A stretch of DNA of 64,000 bases from Methanoplanus limicola DSM 2279 (lineage in GTDB: Archaea; Halobacteriota; Methanomicrobia; Methanomicrobiales; Methanomicrobiaceae), in assembly GCF_000243255.1 (NCBI RefSeq), contig NZ_CM001436.1:1400077-1464076 (forward strand), written 5' to 3'. Of the stretch, positions 43,874-53,035 are shown one piece after another; the stretch's first letter is position 1, and each line of letters starts with the position of its first letter. Made by a program: the position numbers and the translations under genes. A model generated the notes under the pieces. It was not told the DNA's origin. It worked only from the letters and a program-made list of their open reading frames with translations, and did no database searches.

Positions 43874-44779
43874 TCATCTCTGTTGCTTATGCTCTTCAAT
43901 AAATTCACATTCCCGGAATTTCGGCGGGTAAAAAATCAGTCCCGAAACCCTCAGGGGATCATATGCCCTGACTTTTCCATCTTTCCGTTCAAATATAATG
44001 AGGTACGAATAATACCTCAGCCTCTTCATCTCCGGGTCGTCTGCAAGGCCTTTGATATCCTCCTCTCCGACACCGTCCGTTTTTTTGTATGTTGATTCCT
44101 CATACACGCCTTTGGTTATGGAGTACCGGCTGACAGTGTACTCCTTCCCATTATCCGATATGAGTATCCAGTGCAGGGGATTGAATGTGGGAATTGCCTC
44201 ATGACCCCTGAACCTGCCGGCGACAAAGCTCTTTTTTATGAGAGCAAAGGCGATGACTGTGAAGAAGATTATCCCCCATGTATAAATCCCGCCGGTATCT
44301 GCAAATTCTGTAATAAGTCCCGTAATGAGCAGAACCAGAAATACAACGCTTATAATCGTTAGGAAGATGCTTGGGCCGGGGAATATGCCGAGGGTGTATT
44401 TCTTATCCGAAAACGGGTAGAGCAGCGGTATCCCGGGACAGGCAAGGTAATCGAGCGTCACATGCAGGAGTGCTCCGCCGAGAATCATCCCAAAGCCGAA
44501 TATCCGGAATCCGGGTTCTGCCGGAAGCGATAATATCCCGGCGAGCTGCAGGAGGCAGATTGTAATAAATCCGGTGACCGACAGAATTATCGACCCTGCA
44601 ATGCTGTGGGTGATCCCGCCGTGGGAGAAGATGTACAGGCGGGAGTCGGTATAGGAGAAGCGCTGCATAAGGATATCCATATCAGGAAGAACCGTCCCGA
44701 TAACGCCAAAACACACCAGATAAATGTCCATATGCCCTCCGAGGAGGATCATGGAGAAGGCATGAGTGAGGAAATCCAT
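43874..44779 (-). CDS. Membrane-bound metal-dependent hydrolase (YdjM/DUF457), with C-terminal extension
   Basis: A 301-residue paralogue of 19046-19777. It begins MDFLTHAFSMILLGG and has VLPDMDILMQ, IFSHGGITHSIAG and HVTLDYLA: the His/Asp pattern of PF04307, between membrane helices. About 90 soluble C-terminal residues (HWILISDNGKEYTVSRYS onward) are not present in the shorter paralogue. Substrate unknown. It is tail-to-head with the STAND gene (45 bases) on the same strand. Confidence 0.78.
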   Translation of the reverse strand: MDFLTHAFSMILLGGHMDIYLVCFGVIGTVLPDMDILMQRFSYTDSRLYIFSHGGITHSIAGSIILSVTGFITICLLQLAGILSLPAEPGFRIFGFGMILGGALLHVTLDYLACPGIPLLYPFSDKKYTLGIFPGPSIFLTIISVVFLVLLITGLITEFADTGGIYTWGIIFFTVIAFALIKKSFVAGRFRGHEAIPTFNPLHWILISDNGKEYTVSRYSITKGVYEESTYKKTDGVGEEDIKGLADDPEMKRLRYYSYLIIFERKDGKVRAYDPLRVSGLIFYPPKFRECEFIEEHKQQR

Positions 44780-44824
44780 GGATGCATTTTGGCGGGTGGG
44801 GTGATTAAAGGTGTGTCTTTTTAT

Positions 44825-47800
44825 TTAATCGATTAAATCTTCGTCATCCAGAATTGATTCTTCCATCCATCCCACTGCCATCTTGGCTAATTCATTATAA
44901 AACTGGTTTGTAACCGATCCTTCAGAGAAATTATTTACACAGTCTTCAGCTCCATTTTTTAATTCAATATCAATAGGATAAGGTTCGCCTACAGATCCAA
45001 ATCTGGGACTAAATTTTGCAATTGCAAAGAGTTTTCTTTTAACATTATCTAATAGAGCCTCATTAATTTTTAATGATGATTCAAGAATTATATGAATAAT
45101 ATCTGGATATTCTATAAGGAATTTTGGAGAAGCTTCTTTTAGTAAATCACAGCAGAATAGAATTTCATCTTGATTTTTATAATCTGGCCAATTTTTTAGG
45201 ACTTGAAGAGCGTCTTCAGAATAATTGTTCGATAAGATTTCAAATAATTGCACATAATTATATTTGTTACCTTTTGCATTGTATGCCTCATATAGGAATT
45301 TTTTTAATAAATTTTTATACTCCGAATGTTTGTAGAAATTCTCTATGCAATGAAAATTTTCAGGAAATGGAATTGGTTCGTATCTATTCCATGAATTATC
45401 ATTAATTTCCTGAGCATGCATTATTCTCTCTAAAAAGAAAGAAAGCATTGCTTCTGGATTTTTTTCACTTGCATAATTTAAAAAATTACAAATGTAATAT
45501 CCCCTTGAATTATAATTTCTTGTCAATAATGGTAATATTACTAATTTCTTTAAAATTTTCGTTATTTCGGGTTTAGTAAAAGTAATACTTTTTTTTGATT
45601 TTGGTGGAGTAAAAAGTTCTAAGAAAGCATCTGCATAAGAGATGTTATCTTCAATCTCTAAATTTAATGCAATTGTTTTTATCATCCTATTCTTCGATTC
45701 AGGGAATTTAGAAAGTGATGAGATTGCATATTCTTTAATTAAACCATCAGATGAATTTAGCATTTTTTCAATAATGGATAGTTCTCCCTTTTTAATCCCT
45801 CCTTGTAACCATCCATTTGAATATCCAAAGGCAATTGATCTGCAAATTAATAATCGATTGGATTGAATTCCTTTTTTTATGAATTGACCTGCAAGTTTAG
45901 TGTCAGATTGGATTATCCCGGATAAGATTGTTCCATAATATTTATCAAGGGCTGATGAGTTATCTGATATTATTTTTTGACACATCATCCCTGACTTTTT
46001 TGGATATAATTTCCCTAAAAGATAAAAAAAACGTCCCGGTTGATGATAAATTTGTTCATTTTCTAAGTTGTAAATTAATCTATTTAGAGTGGAATAGATC
46101 TTATCATAGGATTGATTCTTTGAGATAAAATCATGAATTGTTTTTTCGATTTTAGTATCGGTGTCTTTAATTCTTTTTTCATAATCAAATCTGTAATCAT
46201 CATCAAATGAAAAAAGAAGAGCTTTCATCAAGCGAATATCAAAATTGTCTCTTATTTTTTTAATTATTTTTCTGGCATGTCTTTGATTGTCCTCATCTTT
46301 GCAATCTCTTGCATAAGTTTTTAATTCCTGTCGAATTTTAATTTTAACAATAGGATCTTTTGTTCCATTAACTATTTTTTCAAATAAGTCTAAAATTTCC
46401 TTTTCTTCTGGAATCCATTGAGATAATTCTTCTTGTGAAATTTTTCTTCCGTGGATTGGTCTGGGAGGGCGCAACATTTCTGCAAGGCTCTGTATTGCTC
46501 TTAAACTTATTTTTGTGGATTTTTGTGTAGAAGCTAAAGATATTATATCTAAAGCCCTTTTTCTGATTAATTTGGTTTTTTGATAGCTTATCATAAATGA
46601 TGTAATTTCAATTGTATTTCCCTTCAGCCAGTGGTCATCTCCATCTTTTTTCAGGATTGGATCAATTACGTCAAGTGGAGAATGAAGAGTGTAATATTTC
46701 GAGGGGTCTTTAATCCATTTTTCCACGGAATCTAAAATTATTTCCTGAACTTCTTTGGGTTTAGAATACCCATATTCTGCAATGTCCTGAAGAATCCTTA
46801 TCGGATGATTGAGATCGGAGTGTAAAATTCCCTCTTTATTTTTCCCAAGTTCCCATAGGAGATCACAACATTTGGGGAGATATTTTAGATTATACGAAAT
46901 GTTTTGAAGAATTTTTGGGATTTTATCTTTTACATCTTCATGAGTATATTCTTTCAATCCGGAATAATTTACATTGTCTGTTGAAGGATTATTTAACGTA
47001 AATTCTACAAGTTCAAGCGATTTCCTAGGTTGAATGTTAGCAATTTTTTCAATAGATATTAAAATATGATGACGAAATAAATTTGGTCCAAGCTCAAAAT
47101 CTTGGAATATTTTTGTCCAAATATTATTCATTAAATCAATAGAATTGCCACAAGCCTGTATACGCCAGTCTAATTCAGCAAAATTGGTAATTATCTCTTT
47201 AAAAGAAAGATTATAGAAAGTATCTATCACTTTGTCCGAATATCCAGTGATGTATCCGTTTTTAGTTACACAAGCCTCTTTTAATAGATAATCCGAGAAA
47301 GTATCTGGAGTTATTCTTAATCCACCATATCTTCTTTTTAATAATACTCCAGCCGATTCTAATTCTGAGATTATTGAGATTACTTGCTCCAGTTCAATTT
47401 TTGTGAACTCTGATATTTTTTCAGATAGTTCGCTTTGTCTTACATCTAATTTAATTAGATCAATGGGCTGGATAGCAGATAACAAACTGAGAATTTTCTT
47501 TATATCTGTTTTATCAAATATTCTACTGATATCACCGATCTGAATGTCTTGAAATCTACTAAAAACGATGTTTTTAAAGTTTTCATTATTTGATAATAGT
47601 GCAGGATCTATTGAATTTTCATTTATTAGCTTAGCTTCTATTACAAGAACCAGTGGTGAGTCTTTTGCTACAGATACAAGAGGGTTGGTAAAATATTTGT
47701 GGTTATTATCCAGTATTGAATCTGCAAGAGCTATTAGATCTTTACGCTTTAAATTAGTAATTTCAGGTAAAATTTCAATATCACTTGGATCAAATCCGCT

Positions 47801-48727
47801 TTGGAAAATTAGATTTTTTATATATTCTAATCCATAATTTCTAGTTGAAAAAATCAATTGTATAGATTCTGGTTTTTCAATTGCAATTTTTAAAAGTTCA
47901 AATAAACTATTTTGGCGATGTACATCGTCAATAATAATTAGATTTTTCTTCTTCAAAGGAAGTTGCTTAAACGAATCTTTTGAAAATTGTGCATTATCAC
48001 GTAAAAACCATATTTTACATCCTTCTTCTTCTGATAATTGTTTATAAAATTCATAAAGCAGTTTAGTTTTTCCAATTCCTCCTCTTCCGAATAATATTAA
48101 TACATTTTTTTCAGATTCTACGAAACTAAAAAGTTCTTCGATTATTTTTATTCTTCCAAAAAAAGTTTGACAGTAATTGAATAAATGGTTCTTTTCTAAA
48201 AAGGGTTTAAAAAAAGACTCTCCTGTTAAAAACTGAGGATTTTTTATCCCTATCTCTCCATTTTCGGATTCAAAATTATATAATGCTGTAGTTATTTCAT
48301 AACATAATTCATCAGGAGTTTTAAATTTGACTCTTGTTCTTTCAAAATCGAGTTTTTTCTTAAATTTTTCAAGTTTATTTTTTTTATTCACATCTTCTTT
48401 ATCAGCTATCCATGTGCCATTATCGTCGGTTTTTATGAAAACTAATACCGGAATTTCAAGTTTTTTTGCTTCATTGTACTCTAGTTCTGTAATTGAGATA
48501 TTTTCTTTTGGATCTTCTGAACCATATTTAGAACCAAGAATTAGAATTACCAAATCACTCTTCTGTAAATAAGATAAACAGACTTCTGGAGATGGGTTAG
48601 GATTTGAAGGTATTTTCTCATTTATTGCAATTGCTTCTGTGGAATCAAGTCTATCAATAGTCTCAATTACCTTCTTTCTTTCATTTATTAAGTCTTCATA
48701 TGTTGAACTGATAAATATGGATTTCAT
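44825..48727 (-). CDS. DUF4062-STAND NTPase with C-terminal helical repeats, predicted defence protein
   Basis: A 1300-residue protein. Residues 1-100 are a DUF4062-type (TIR-like fold) domain (KSIFISSTYEDLINERKKVI, LVILILGSKYGSED). The NTPase has Walker A GRGGIGKT at 214-221 and Walker B LIIIDD at 263-268, followed by winged-helix-like and, from about 550, HEAT/TPR-like helical repeats to the end. The plan effector-STAND-repeats is that of prokaryotic immune sensors (Avs and relatives): repeats bind a phage protein, the NTPase oligomerises and the N-terminal domain acts. Base composition is far more AT-rich than neighbours, a sign of transfer. No partner gene is visible. Confidence 0.72.
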   Translation of the reverse strand: MKSIFISSTYEDLINERKKVIETIDRLDSTEAIAINEKIPSNPNPSPEVCLSYLQKSDLVILILGSKYGSEDPKENISITELEYNEAKKLEIPVLVFIKTDDNGTWIADKEDVNKKNKLEKFKKKLDFERTRVKFKTPDELCYEITTALYNFESENGEIGIKNPQFLTGESFFKPFLEKNHLFNYCQTFFGRIKIIEELFSFVESEKNVLILFGRGGIGKTKLLYEFYKQLSEEEGCKIWFLRDNAQFSKDSFKQLPLKKKNLIIIDDVHRQNSLFELLKIAIEKPESIQLIFSTRNYGLEYIKNLIFQSGFDPSDIEILPEITNLKRKDLIALADSILDNNHKYFTNPLVSVAKDSPLVLVIEAKLINENSIDPALLSNNENFKNIVFSRFQDIQIGDISRIFDKTDIKKILSLLSAIQPIDLIKLDVRQSELSEKISEFTKIELEQVISIISELESAGVLLKRRYGGLRITPDTFSDYLLKEACVTKNGYITGYSDKVIDTFYNLSFKEIITNFAELDWRIQACGNSIDLMNNIWTKIFQDFELGPNLFRHHILISIEKIANIQPRKSLELVEFTLNNPSTDNVNYSGLKEYTHEDVKDKIPKILQNISYNLKYLPKCCDLLWELGKNKEGILHSDLNHPIRILQDIAEYGYSKPKEVQEIILDSVEKWIKDPSKYYTLHSPLDVIDPILKKDGDDHWLKGNTIEITSFMISYQKTKLIRKRALDIISLASTQKSTKISLRAIQSLAEMLRPPRPIHGRKISQEELSQWIPEEKEILDLFEKIVNGTKDPIVKIKIRQELKTYARDCKDEDNQRHARKIIKKIRDNFDIRLMKALLFSFDDDYRFDYEKRIKDTDTKIEKTIHDFISKNQSYDKIYSTLNRLIYNLENEQIYHQPGRFFYLLGKLYPKKSGMMCQKIISDNSSALDKYYGTILSGIIQSDTKLAGQFIKKGIQSNRLLICRSIAFGYSNGWLQGGIKKGELSIIEKMLNSSDGLIKEYAISSLSKFPESKNRMIKTIALNLEIEDNISYADAFLELFTPPKSKKSITFTKPEITKILKKLVILPLLTRNYNSRGYYICNFLNYASEKNPEAMLSFFLERIMHAQEINDNSWNRYEPIPFPENFHCIENFYKHSEYKNLLKKFLYEAYNAKGNKYNYVQLFEILSNNYSEDALQVLKNWPDYKNQDEILFCCDLLKEASPKFLIEYPDIIHIILESSLKINEALLDNVKRKLFAIAKFSPRFGSVGEPYPIDIELKNGAEDCVNNFSEGSVTNQFYNELAKMAVGWMEESILDDEDLID

Positions 48728-48760
48728 AAACTGCCTTTATTAGTTCAATTATTTCCAATG

Positions 48761-48775
48761 GGATAAGTATTATCC
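48761..48775. promoter_or_regulatory. Palindrome in the STAND-gene promoter
   Basis: GGATAA-gta-TTATCC is a perfect inverted repeat 34 bases upstream of the start codon of the 1300-residue STAND protein, at a distance expected for the TATA/BRE region or an overlapping operator. No dedicated regulator gene is nearby. Confidence 0.4.
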
Positions 48776-48857
48776 GTTTAAATCAAACAAAAACAACTTC
48801 ATCCGAGACTTCACTGTTCTTAAAAATTGCCTTCCTTTGAATAGTCCCTCCTCTGCT

Positions 48858-50276
48858 TGATCTTCGTCACGAGGCGAAAACCCTCTATTTTAGAACTAAA
48901 CATCACCCTAAATAACACCATTTTGGGCTTATTTTTGTGATCTGGCGATCGGATCTGTGGGTCATAAATTCCAGCTCCTTTTCATGCTTTTTACAGGTAT
49001 CAGGGCCTAAAATATAGAGATATTACGGCCCGCTATTGGCACTTTTTTTCAGTCGGTGTTTGTATCCAATCGACCTGAGATCATGGAATGACGGGCTTCT
49101 GTTATGGTTGGATCTTTCTGGTTATTTCGGTTATTTTTTGATTTTAATCGAAATTTGGCCTTGATTTCGTCAAAATTTGGGGGTTTTTGGGATTATATTG
49201 GCTTATGCTGGCTAATTTTAGTTCATTTGGTCTTTTTTGGGGTTATTTGAACTATTTTGAGCTCTTATTCTTATTTGTGCTCAAGGAGGAATGAAACAAC
49301 CTTCTCCCTGAGTTCGTCTGCATGAGGTGAGATCCACCCGCAGATCAGGTGCGATCCCTCTCTCACCCAGTAAGACTCAGCATTTGGTATGTTTTCATAC
49401 GCATAAACACCGTTATAGAAGAGTACGTCACTGTCATGAGTGCCATGTACGATTAAAGAGGGGCAGGTGATCTTCTCCACCGGAAGGTCGCCGATCCGGG
49501 CCATCTTATCCAGGTCGTTTTCAAGGCCGGGTTTTCTGTGCTTATAGTCCGTCATCGAGCGTACCATCCGGAAGAACATTTTTACCTGATTGGGGTCCTT
49601 TATGGCTACCTTTACCTGCTCTTTAATCTGCTCCGGACGGCAGAGTGAGGAGTGCTTAAGGACATCCTGAAGGCTTTTTTCAGGGAAATGCAGGCTCATC
49701 TGCTCCATTAACTCAACTCCGGTTCTCGACATAATAAGTTTCTCCATGACCTTACCGATATTGACGGAGAGCAGATACTGCGAAGAGACCGCATCCATGG
49801 CAACAAGGCATTTGACCCTGTCAGGATGCCGGATCGCAAATTCGTAACCGGAGGCTCCCCCGGCAGAGCCGAACATCAGGTGGACTTTCTCTATTTTTAA
49901 GGCGTCCAGCAGGGCAGCGAGTGCATCAGCCTGCTCAGCCGGAGTTTTTCCGGTGTCAAGGGGAGTTCCCAGGTAACCCGGACGGCTGACAGAAAGCAGT
50001 GAGAATCCTTTTGTTGTTATCCAGTCGAAGAGGAGCAGGGACTGATCATATCCGCCCGGTGTACCATGAATTGCAAGTATTACAGGTCCTTTTCCGATGA
50101 GAGAGTATTCCATCGTCCCGCAGGATGTTTCAGTTGTCTGTTTTGTACTGAGGAGTTCGTTCTGCCGTGCTATCTCCTCCTTCAGCCACCTGTGATAGTC
50201 CGATGAGAAGAGTGAGTCCGATGAATTTTCTGCCATGGATAGTTGTTAAGAAAAGAGGTTAAAATAATTTATGATG
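48858..50276. repeat. 1.4-kb direct repeat, left copy (intact alpha/beta hydrolase)
   Basis: This block is homologous to 54714-56140 in the same orientation. Identity is moderate in the ~400-base non-coding stretch (48858-49270) and very high across the hydrolase gene; it ends at the sequence AATTTATGATG in both. The non-coding stretch contains no convincing gene; short conserved pieces such as CTATTGGCACTTTTTTTCAG could be part of a transcript 3' end. Confidence 0.85.
49271..50236 (-). CDS. Alpha/beta hydrolase (intact copy)
   Basis: A 321-residue cytoplasmic hydrolase. The oxyanion region is AIHGTPGGYDQ, the nucleophile S124 in MFGSAGGAS, the acid probably D268 or D270 (HGTHDSDVLFY) and the histidine H296 (EGSHLICGW). 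The -2 position of the nucleophile elbow is phenylalanine instead of glycine. The substrate is unknown. A near-identical but frameshifted copy is at 55136-56100, next to the S9 peptidase gene. The ATG at 50236 is shared by both copies. Confidence 0.82.
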   Translation of the reverse strand: MAENSSDSLFSSDYHRWLKEEIARQNELLSTKQTTETSCGTMEYSLIGKGPVILAIHGTPGGYDQSLLLFDWITTKGFSLLSVSRPGYLGTPLDTGKTPAEQADALAALLDALKIEKVHLMFGSAGGASGYEFAIRHPDRVKCLVAMDAVSSQYLLSVNIGKVMEKLIMSRTGVELMEQMSLHFPEKSLQDVLKHSSLCRPEQIKEQVKVAIKDPNQVKMFFRMVRSMTDYKHRKPGLENDLDKMARIGDLPVEKITCPSLIVHGTHDSDVLFYNGVYAYENIPNAESYWVREGSHLICGWISPHADELREKVVSFLLEHK

Positions 50277-50390
50277 TATCTGCTCCGCAGAAATCCTGAC
50301 CTGAATGATGCTGTATAGACGGGTGTGGTTTTGGATGTTCTCCTGTTGTCAATGACGGTTTTACATTCCCCTGCTGTCGTATGTTCCCCG

Positions 50391-50440
50391 TTATAATAAA
50401 GAGAAGAGATACTGGTCAGGCCAGTCTAACTCTTCCTGAT
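50391..50440 (-). pseudogene. Fragment of an S9 peptidase 3' end
   Basis: The minus strand reads EELDWPDQYLFSLL and stops, matching the last residues of the S9 peptidase at 56196-58229 (EELDWLDQYLFSSL). It lies 115 bases upstream of the hydrolase gene, as the S9 gene does in the other copy, and shows that the duplicated block included the end of the peptidase gene. The rest of 50277-50646 holds no gene that I can see. Confidence 0.7.
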
Positions 50441-50646
50441 CTCTGTATATTCATCTTCGTTACCTAATTTGTTCTCTTCTTTGTTGTCTATCATGACTGT
50501 CAGTTCATTTTTGCACGTTTTGCAGATTGTTTTATGCATAGAATAAATCCGGACTGTTGAAATGGATTTTCTGAATTATTTATGCATTTGGAACTTCATG
50601 CACTTTTTATTGTTTTAATTCTTCTCAAAATTTCTGAAAGAGAGTG

Positions 50647-51891
50647 CTATTCTCTCTTATTTGCAGATACAAGGTACACGATGTCGATTATTAATGCTGA
50701 AATGATAACCGGAAAATCTATCGGACTTTCGTGTTGAGATCTTATATTCTGGGCTTTTTCTAAAGCCTCCTGGTTATCCTGTATAGATTTTTGGTCAGTT
50801 ACATCCGGAATATTACCTGATATTGCAGTCATCCAGTGACTCGCCGGATGGAATCTGTACCACAACAGCATTTCACCGTCAAAATCGGAAATTCCTGCAA
50901 CATCTGATCCAGCATTGGTGAATGCCTCCTTTTTGAGATCATATATCCTGATTAGACCTGTATCGGTATTTTCAAAATCCAGCTCAGGCTTTTTTAAATA
51001 TGCAATCTGATCTCCGGATATATATGGAGTACTTATCGTGTTGATTTCTTCCACAACGGTGGTATCTCCGGAATTAAGATCGGTTAACAGGATTTCACAA
51101 CCAGCTGTCAGGAGACTGGGGTGTCCGCAAGATGTGTCGGGTTCTTCTGCTGTTCTGCTCCAGACGACATAATCTTCTGAAATGTCTCCATAACCCCAGG
51201 TTTTAATGGATCTGCTCTCCGGAATGATGTAATCTCTGCCGGAAGAGATATTATATACATGGATCTCTCTTCCAGGTTCCCCGTCTGTTCGTTCACATCC
51301 CCACATTATTCTGTCACCATCAATAGACAGGCCGTGGATCATCTTATTAGATGTAAATATTGTCCGGTTGGTTCCGGTTGAAAGTTTGTGGAGTATAATG
51401 GCAGAACCACCAAATTCTTCATAAATTATAACATAGTCTTCGTGTGCGGCAATTTTAACAATTCTTGGTTCAACATTGTTATAGAAGCCTGCTGAATATA
51501 TTACACTTTTTTTATTGGTTGTCATATTGTACTCATAGACAGTTTTAGTCCGGGAAGTCCATATTACAGATCTGTCATATTCAGTGTAATAAAGCCGGTC
51601 ATCTGAGATCTGAAGGTATTCCAGGTCTGAAGTTTCATTTGATAGCTGAATGGTCTTATAATGTGTTCCATCCGGATAGAATACTTTGATCTCCGGAGGG
51701 CAGGATTTGCCTATATATGTAGCAACCAGATTATCGTCAGTGCAGACAAAAACTTTGGACGTGATAGAAGCCTGTATTGGTATTTCAATATCTGTGGGTG
51801 TTGCGTAACAGGGCACAACAGAGAACAAACAGAAAATAACTGATAGAGCAGATAGCAAACAAAAATGGTTGTTATGTATTTTTGGTTTCAT
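50647..51891 (-). CDS. Secreted beta-propeller-like protein with C-terminal membrane helix
   Basis: A 414-residue exported protein. After a signal peptide (LLSALSVIFCLFSVVPCYA) come about six ~50-residue repeats of the TolB/YVTN kind, with motifs such as DNLVATYIG, EDYVIIYEEFGGSA, GDRIMWGCE and EDYVVWSRT. The C-terminus is a membrane helix (FPVIISALIIDIVYLV) with a short positively charged tail. It is 29 bases downstream of the gene at 51921-52625 and probably cotranscribed with it. It presumably displays a binding propeller outside the cell; the ligand is unknown. Confidence 0.68.
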   Translation of the reverse strand: MKPKIHNNHFCLLSALSVIFCLFSVVPCYATPTDIEIPIQASITSKVFVCTDDNLVATYIGKSCPPEIKVFYPDGTHYKTIQLSNETSDLEYLQISDDRLYYTEYDRSVIWTSRTKTVYEYNMTTNKKSVIYSAGFYNNVEPRIVKIAAHEDYVIIYEEFGGSAIILHKLSTGTNRTIFTSNKMIHGLSIDGDRIMWGCERTDGEPGREIHVYNISSGRDYIIPESRSIKTWGYGDISEDYVVWSRTAEEPDTSCGHPSLLTAGCEILLTDLNSGDTTVVEEINTISTPYISGDQIAYLKKPELDFENTDTGLIRIYDLKKEAFTNAGSDVAGISDFDGEMLLWYRFHPASHWMTAISGNIPDVTDQKSIQDNQEALEKAQNIRSQHESPIDFPVIISALIIDIVYLVSANKRE

Positions 51892-51920
51892 ACTTTATTT
51901 CCTAAAAAGATGAGTTTTTT

Positions 51921-52625
51921 TCATGAATAATAGTATGAAGGTGACCATGTACTTCCACTGCCAGTTGGATCTGCTGACTGTGCAACTGTTTGTGATTGAT
52001 ACAGTGTACCGCTTACAGGGCTTCTGGAGCCGGATGCAGAAACAGTGTAATAAGGACTGTTGTCATAACCGTATGCAGCATTGTATGATGTTGATAACCA
52101 GTTTCCATCTCCATGTAGTTTTGATTCAACCATTAAAGATCCAACTGGATCTGCCCCGTATACATACCCGCTACCACTGTGCCTGATGCGGCCTCCTGAG
52201 TATGATACCGGATCTGCGTCAACTATGATACCTGAACGAAGTGTTCTGATATTTCCACTAATAATATCTGCAAGGATTGATCCGTCCGGGTCCTCGACGA
52301 GCTTGCTATTTTCATTAAATATCTTTGGGCCGGGTACAACCTCTTCTTTGGGTGGGTAGTGCTCTCCCCAGAAGTATGTCTGACTCCAGACTTCTTCAAG
52401 CAGTTTAGGGTCTACATTTTCTTTGATCTTTTCGTAATTTTCTTCAGTGTATGCGATTTTCGCCAGTTCACCAAGTGTAATCTTTTCTCCCCAGTGTTCA
52501 TTGAGCCACTTCTGTCCTTCTTCTGTATAAGTACCTGATATTTCAAAGGCGCTTACTGAAGGCGCTGTAAATGCCAGCAGGATTACAAATGCTGCAAGCA
52601 TTGAGAATTTCAGAGATTTTTTCAT
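51921..52625 (-). CDS. Secreted protein with the EGQKWLNEHWGE module
   Basis: A 234-residue exported protein: signal peptide (MKKSLKFSMLAAFVILLAFTAPSVSA), then a ~75-residue module (EISGTYTEEGQKWLNEHWGE through WSQTYFWGEHYPP) shared with the protein at 53036-53752, and a different Gly/Ser/Tyr-rich C-terminal half (SGSGYVYGADPVG... SPSYYYS). I recognise no family. The module is probably an extracellular domain used in several contexts. First gene of an operon with the propeller protein; GGAAGTGA precedes its ATG. Confidence 0.65.
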   Translation of the reverse strand: MKKSLKFSMLAAFVILLAFTAPSVSAFEISGTYTEEGQKWLNEHWGEKITLGELAKIAYTEENYEKIKENVDPKLLEEVWSQTYFWGEHYPPKEEVVPGPKIFNENSKLVEDPDGSILADIISGNIRTLRSGIIVDADPVSYSGGRIRHSGSGYVYGADPVGSLMVESKLHGDGNWLSTSYNAAYGYDNSPYYTVSASGSRSPVSGTLYQSQTVAQSADPTGSGSTWSPSYYYS

Positions 52626-53035
52626 ATTTTCACTTCCATTTAGCCGGTCATTTTATGCCCGACCTGCCGTTTTGCTGTCGTAACCCCCTGATGAGCAGGT
52701 TATTGTTAAAATCCTCTCTTCCGGCGGCTGACAGTAACAGATAAGATGTGGTATTAAAAACGTTTTATTCCGGAATACTCTACATATGTATTATATGTGA
52801 TAATTTTACAAAAATGTCGTGAATAATTAACTTGTGATGGGTTTACTTTGAAATTACGGCTATCAAAAACTCCTATAGTCTAACCTTCAATGATCCGGTT
52901 TTCCGTGTTAAAACCCCTTTATAGGACTGTGCCATAAATGTGTAGAGCGATCCGGAATAAGCTATTTATATTTATGCTGGTCATATTAGATTTATCCGGG
53001 GTATTTCCCAGAGGTTTGGTGAGGGTCTGACTGCC
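52626..53035. promoter_or_regulatory. Divergent promoter region between two exported-protein operons
   Basis: No gene is visible. The region must contain promoters for the operon starting at 52625 (leftward) and at 53036 (rightward). ACATAT-gtatt-ATATGT (52782-52798) is an inverted repeat near the middle and TACATATGTA within it is a perfect 10-bp palindrome. A regulator with symmetric half-sites could control both operons. Confidence 0.4.

Noticed and set aside
48858-49270. Possible non-coding RNA in the duplicated non-coding stretch
   Set aside because: Several short blocks are conserved in both copies, but the copies are recent duplicates, so conservation carries little weight and no compelling fold was seen.
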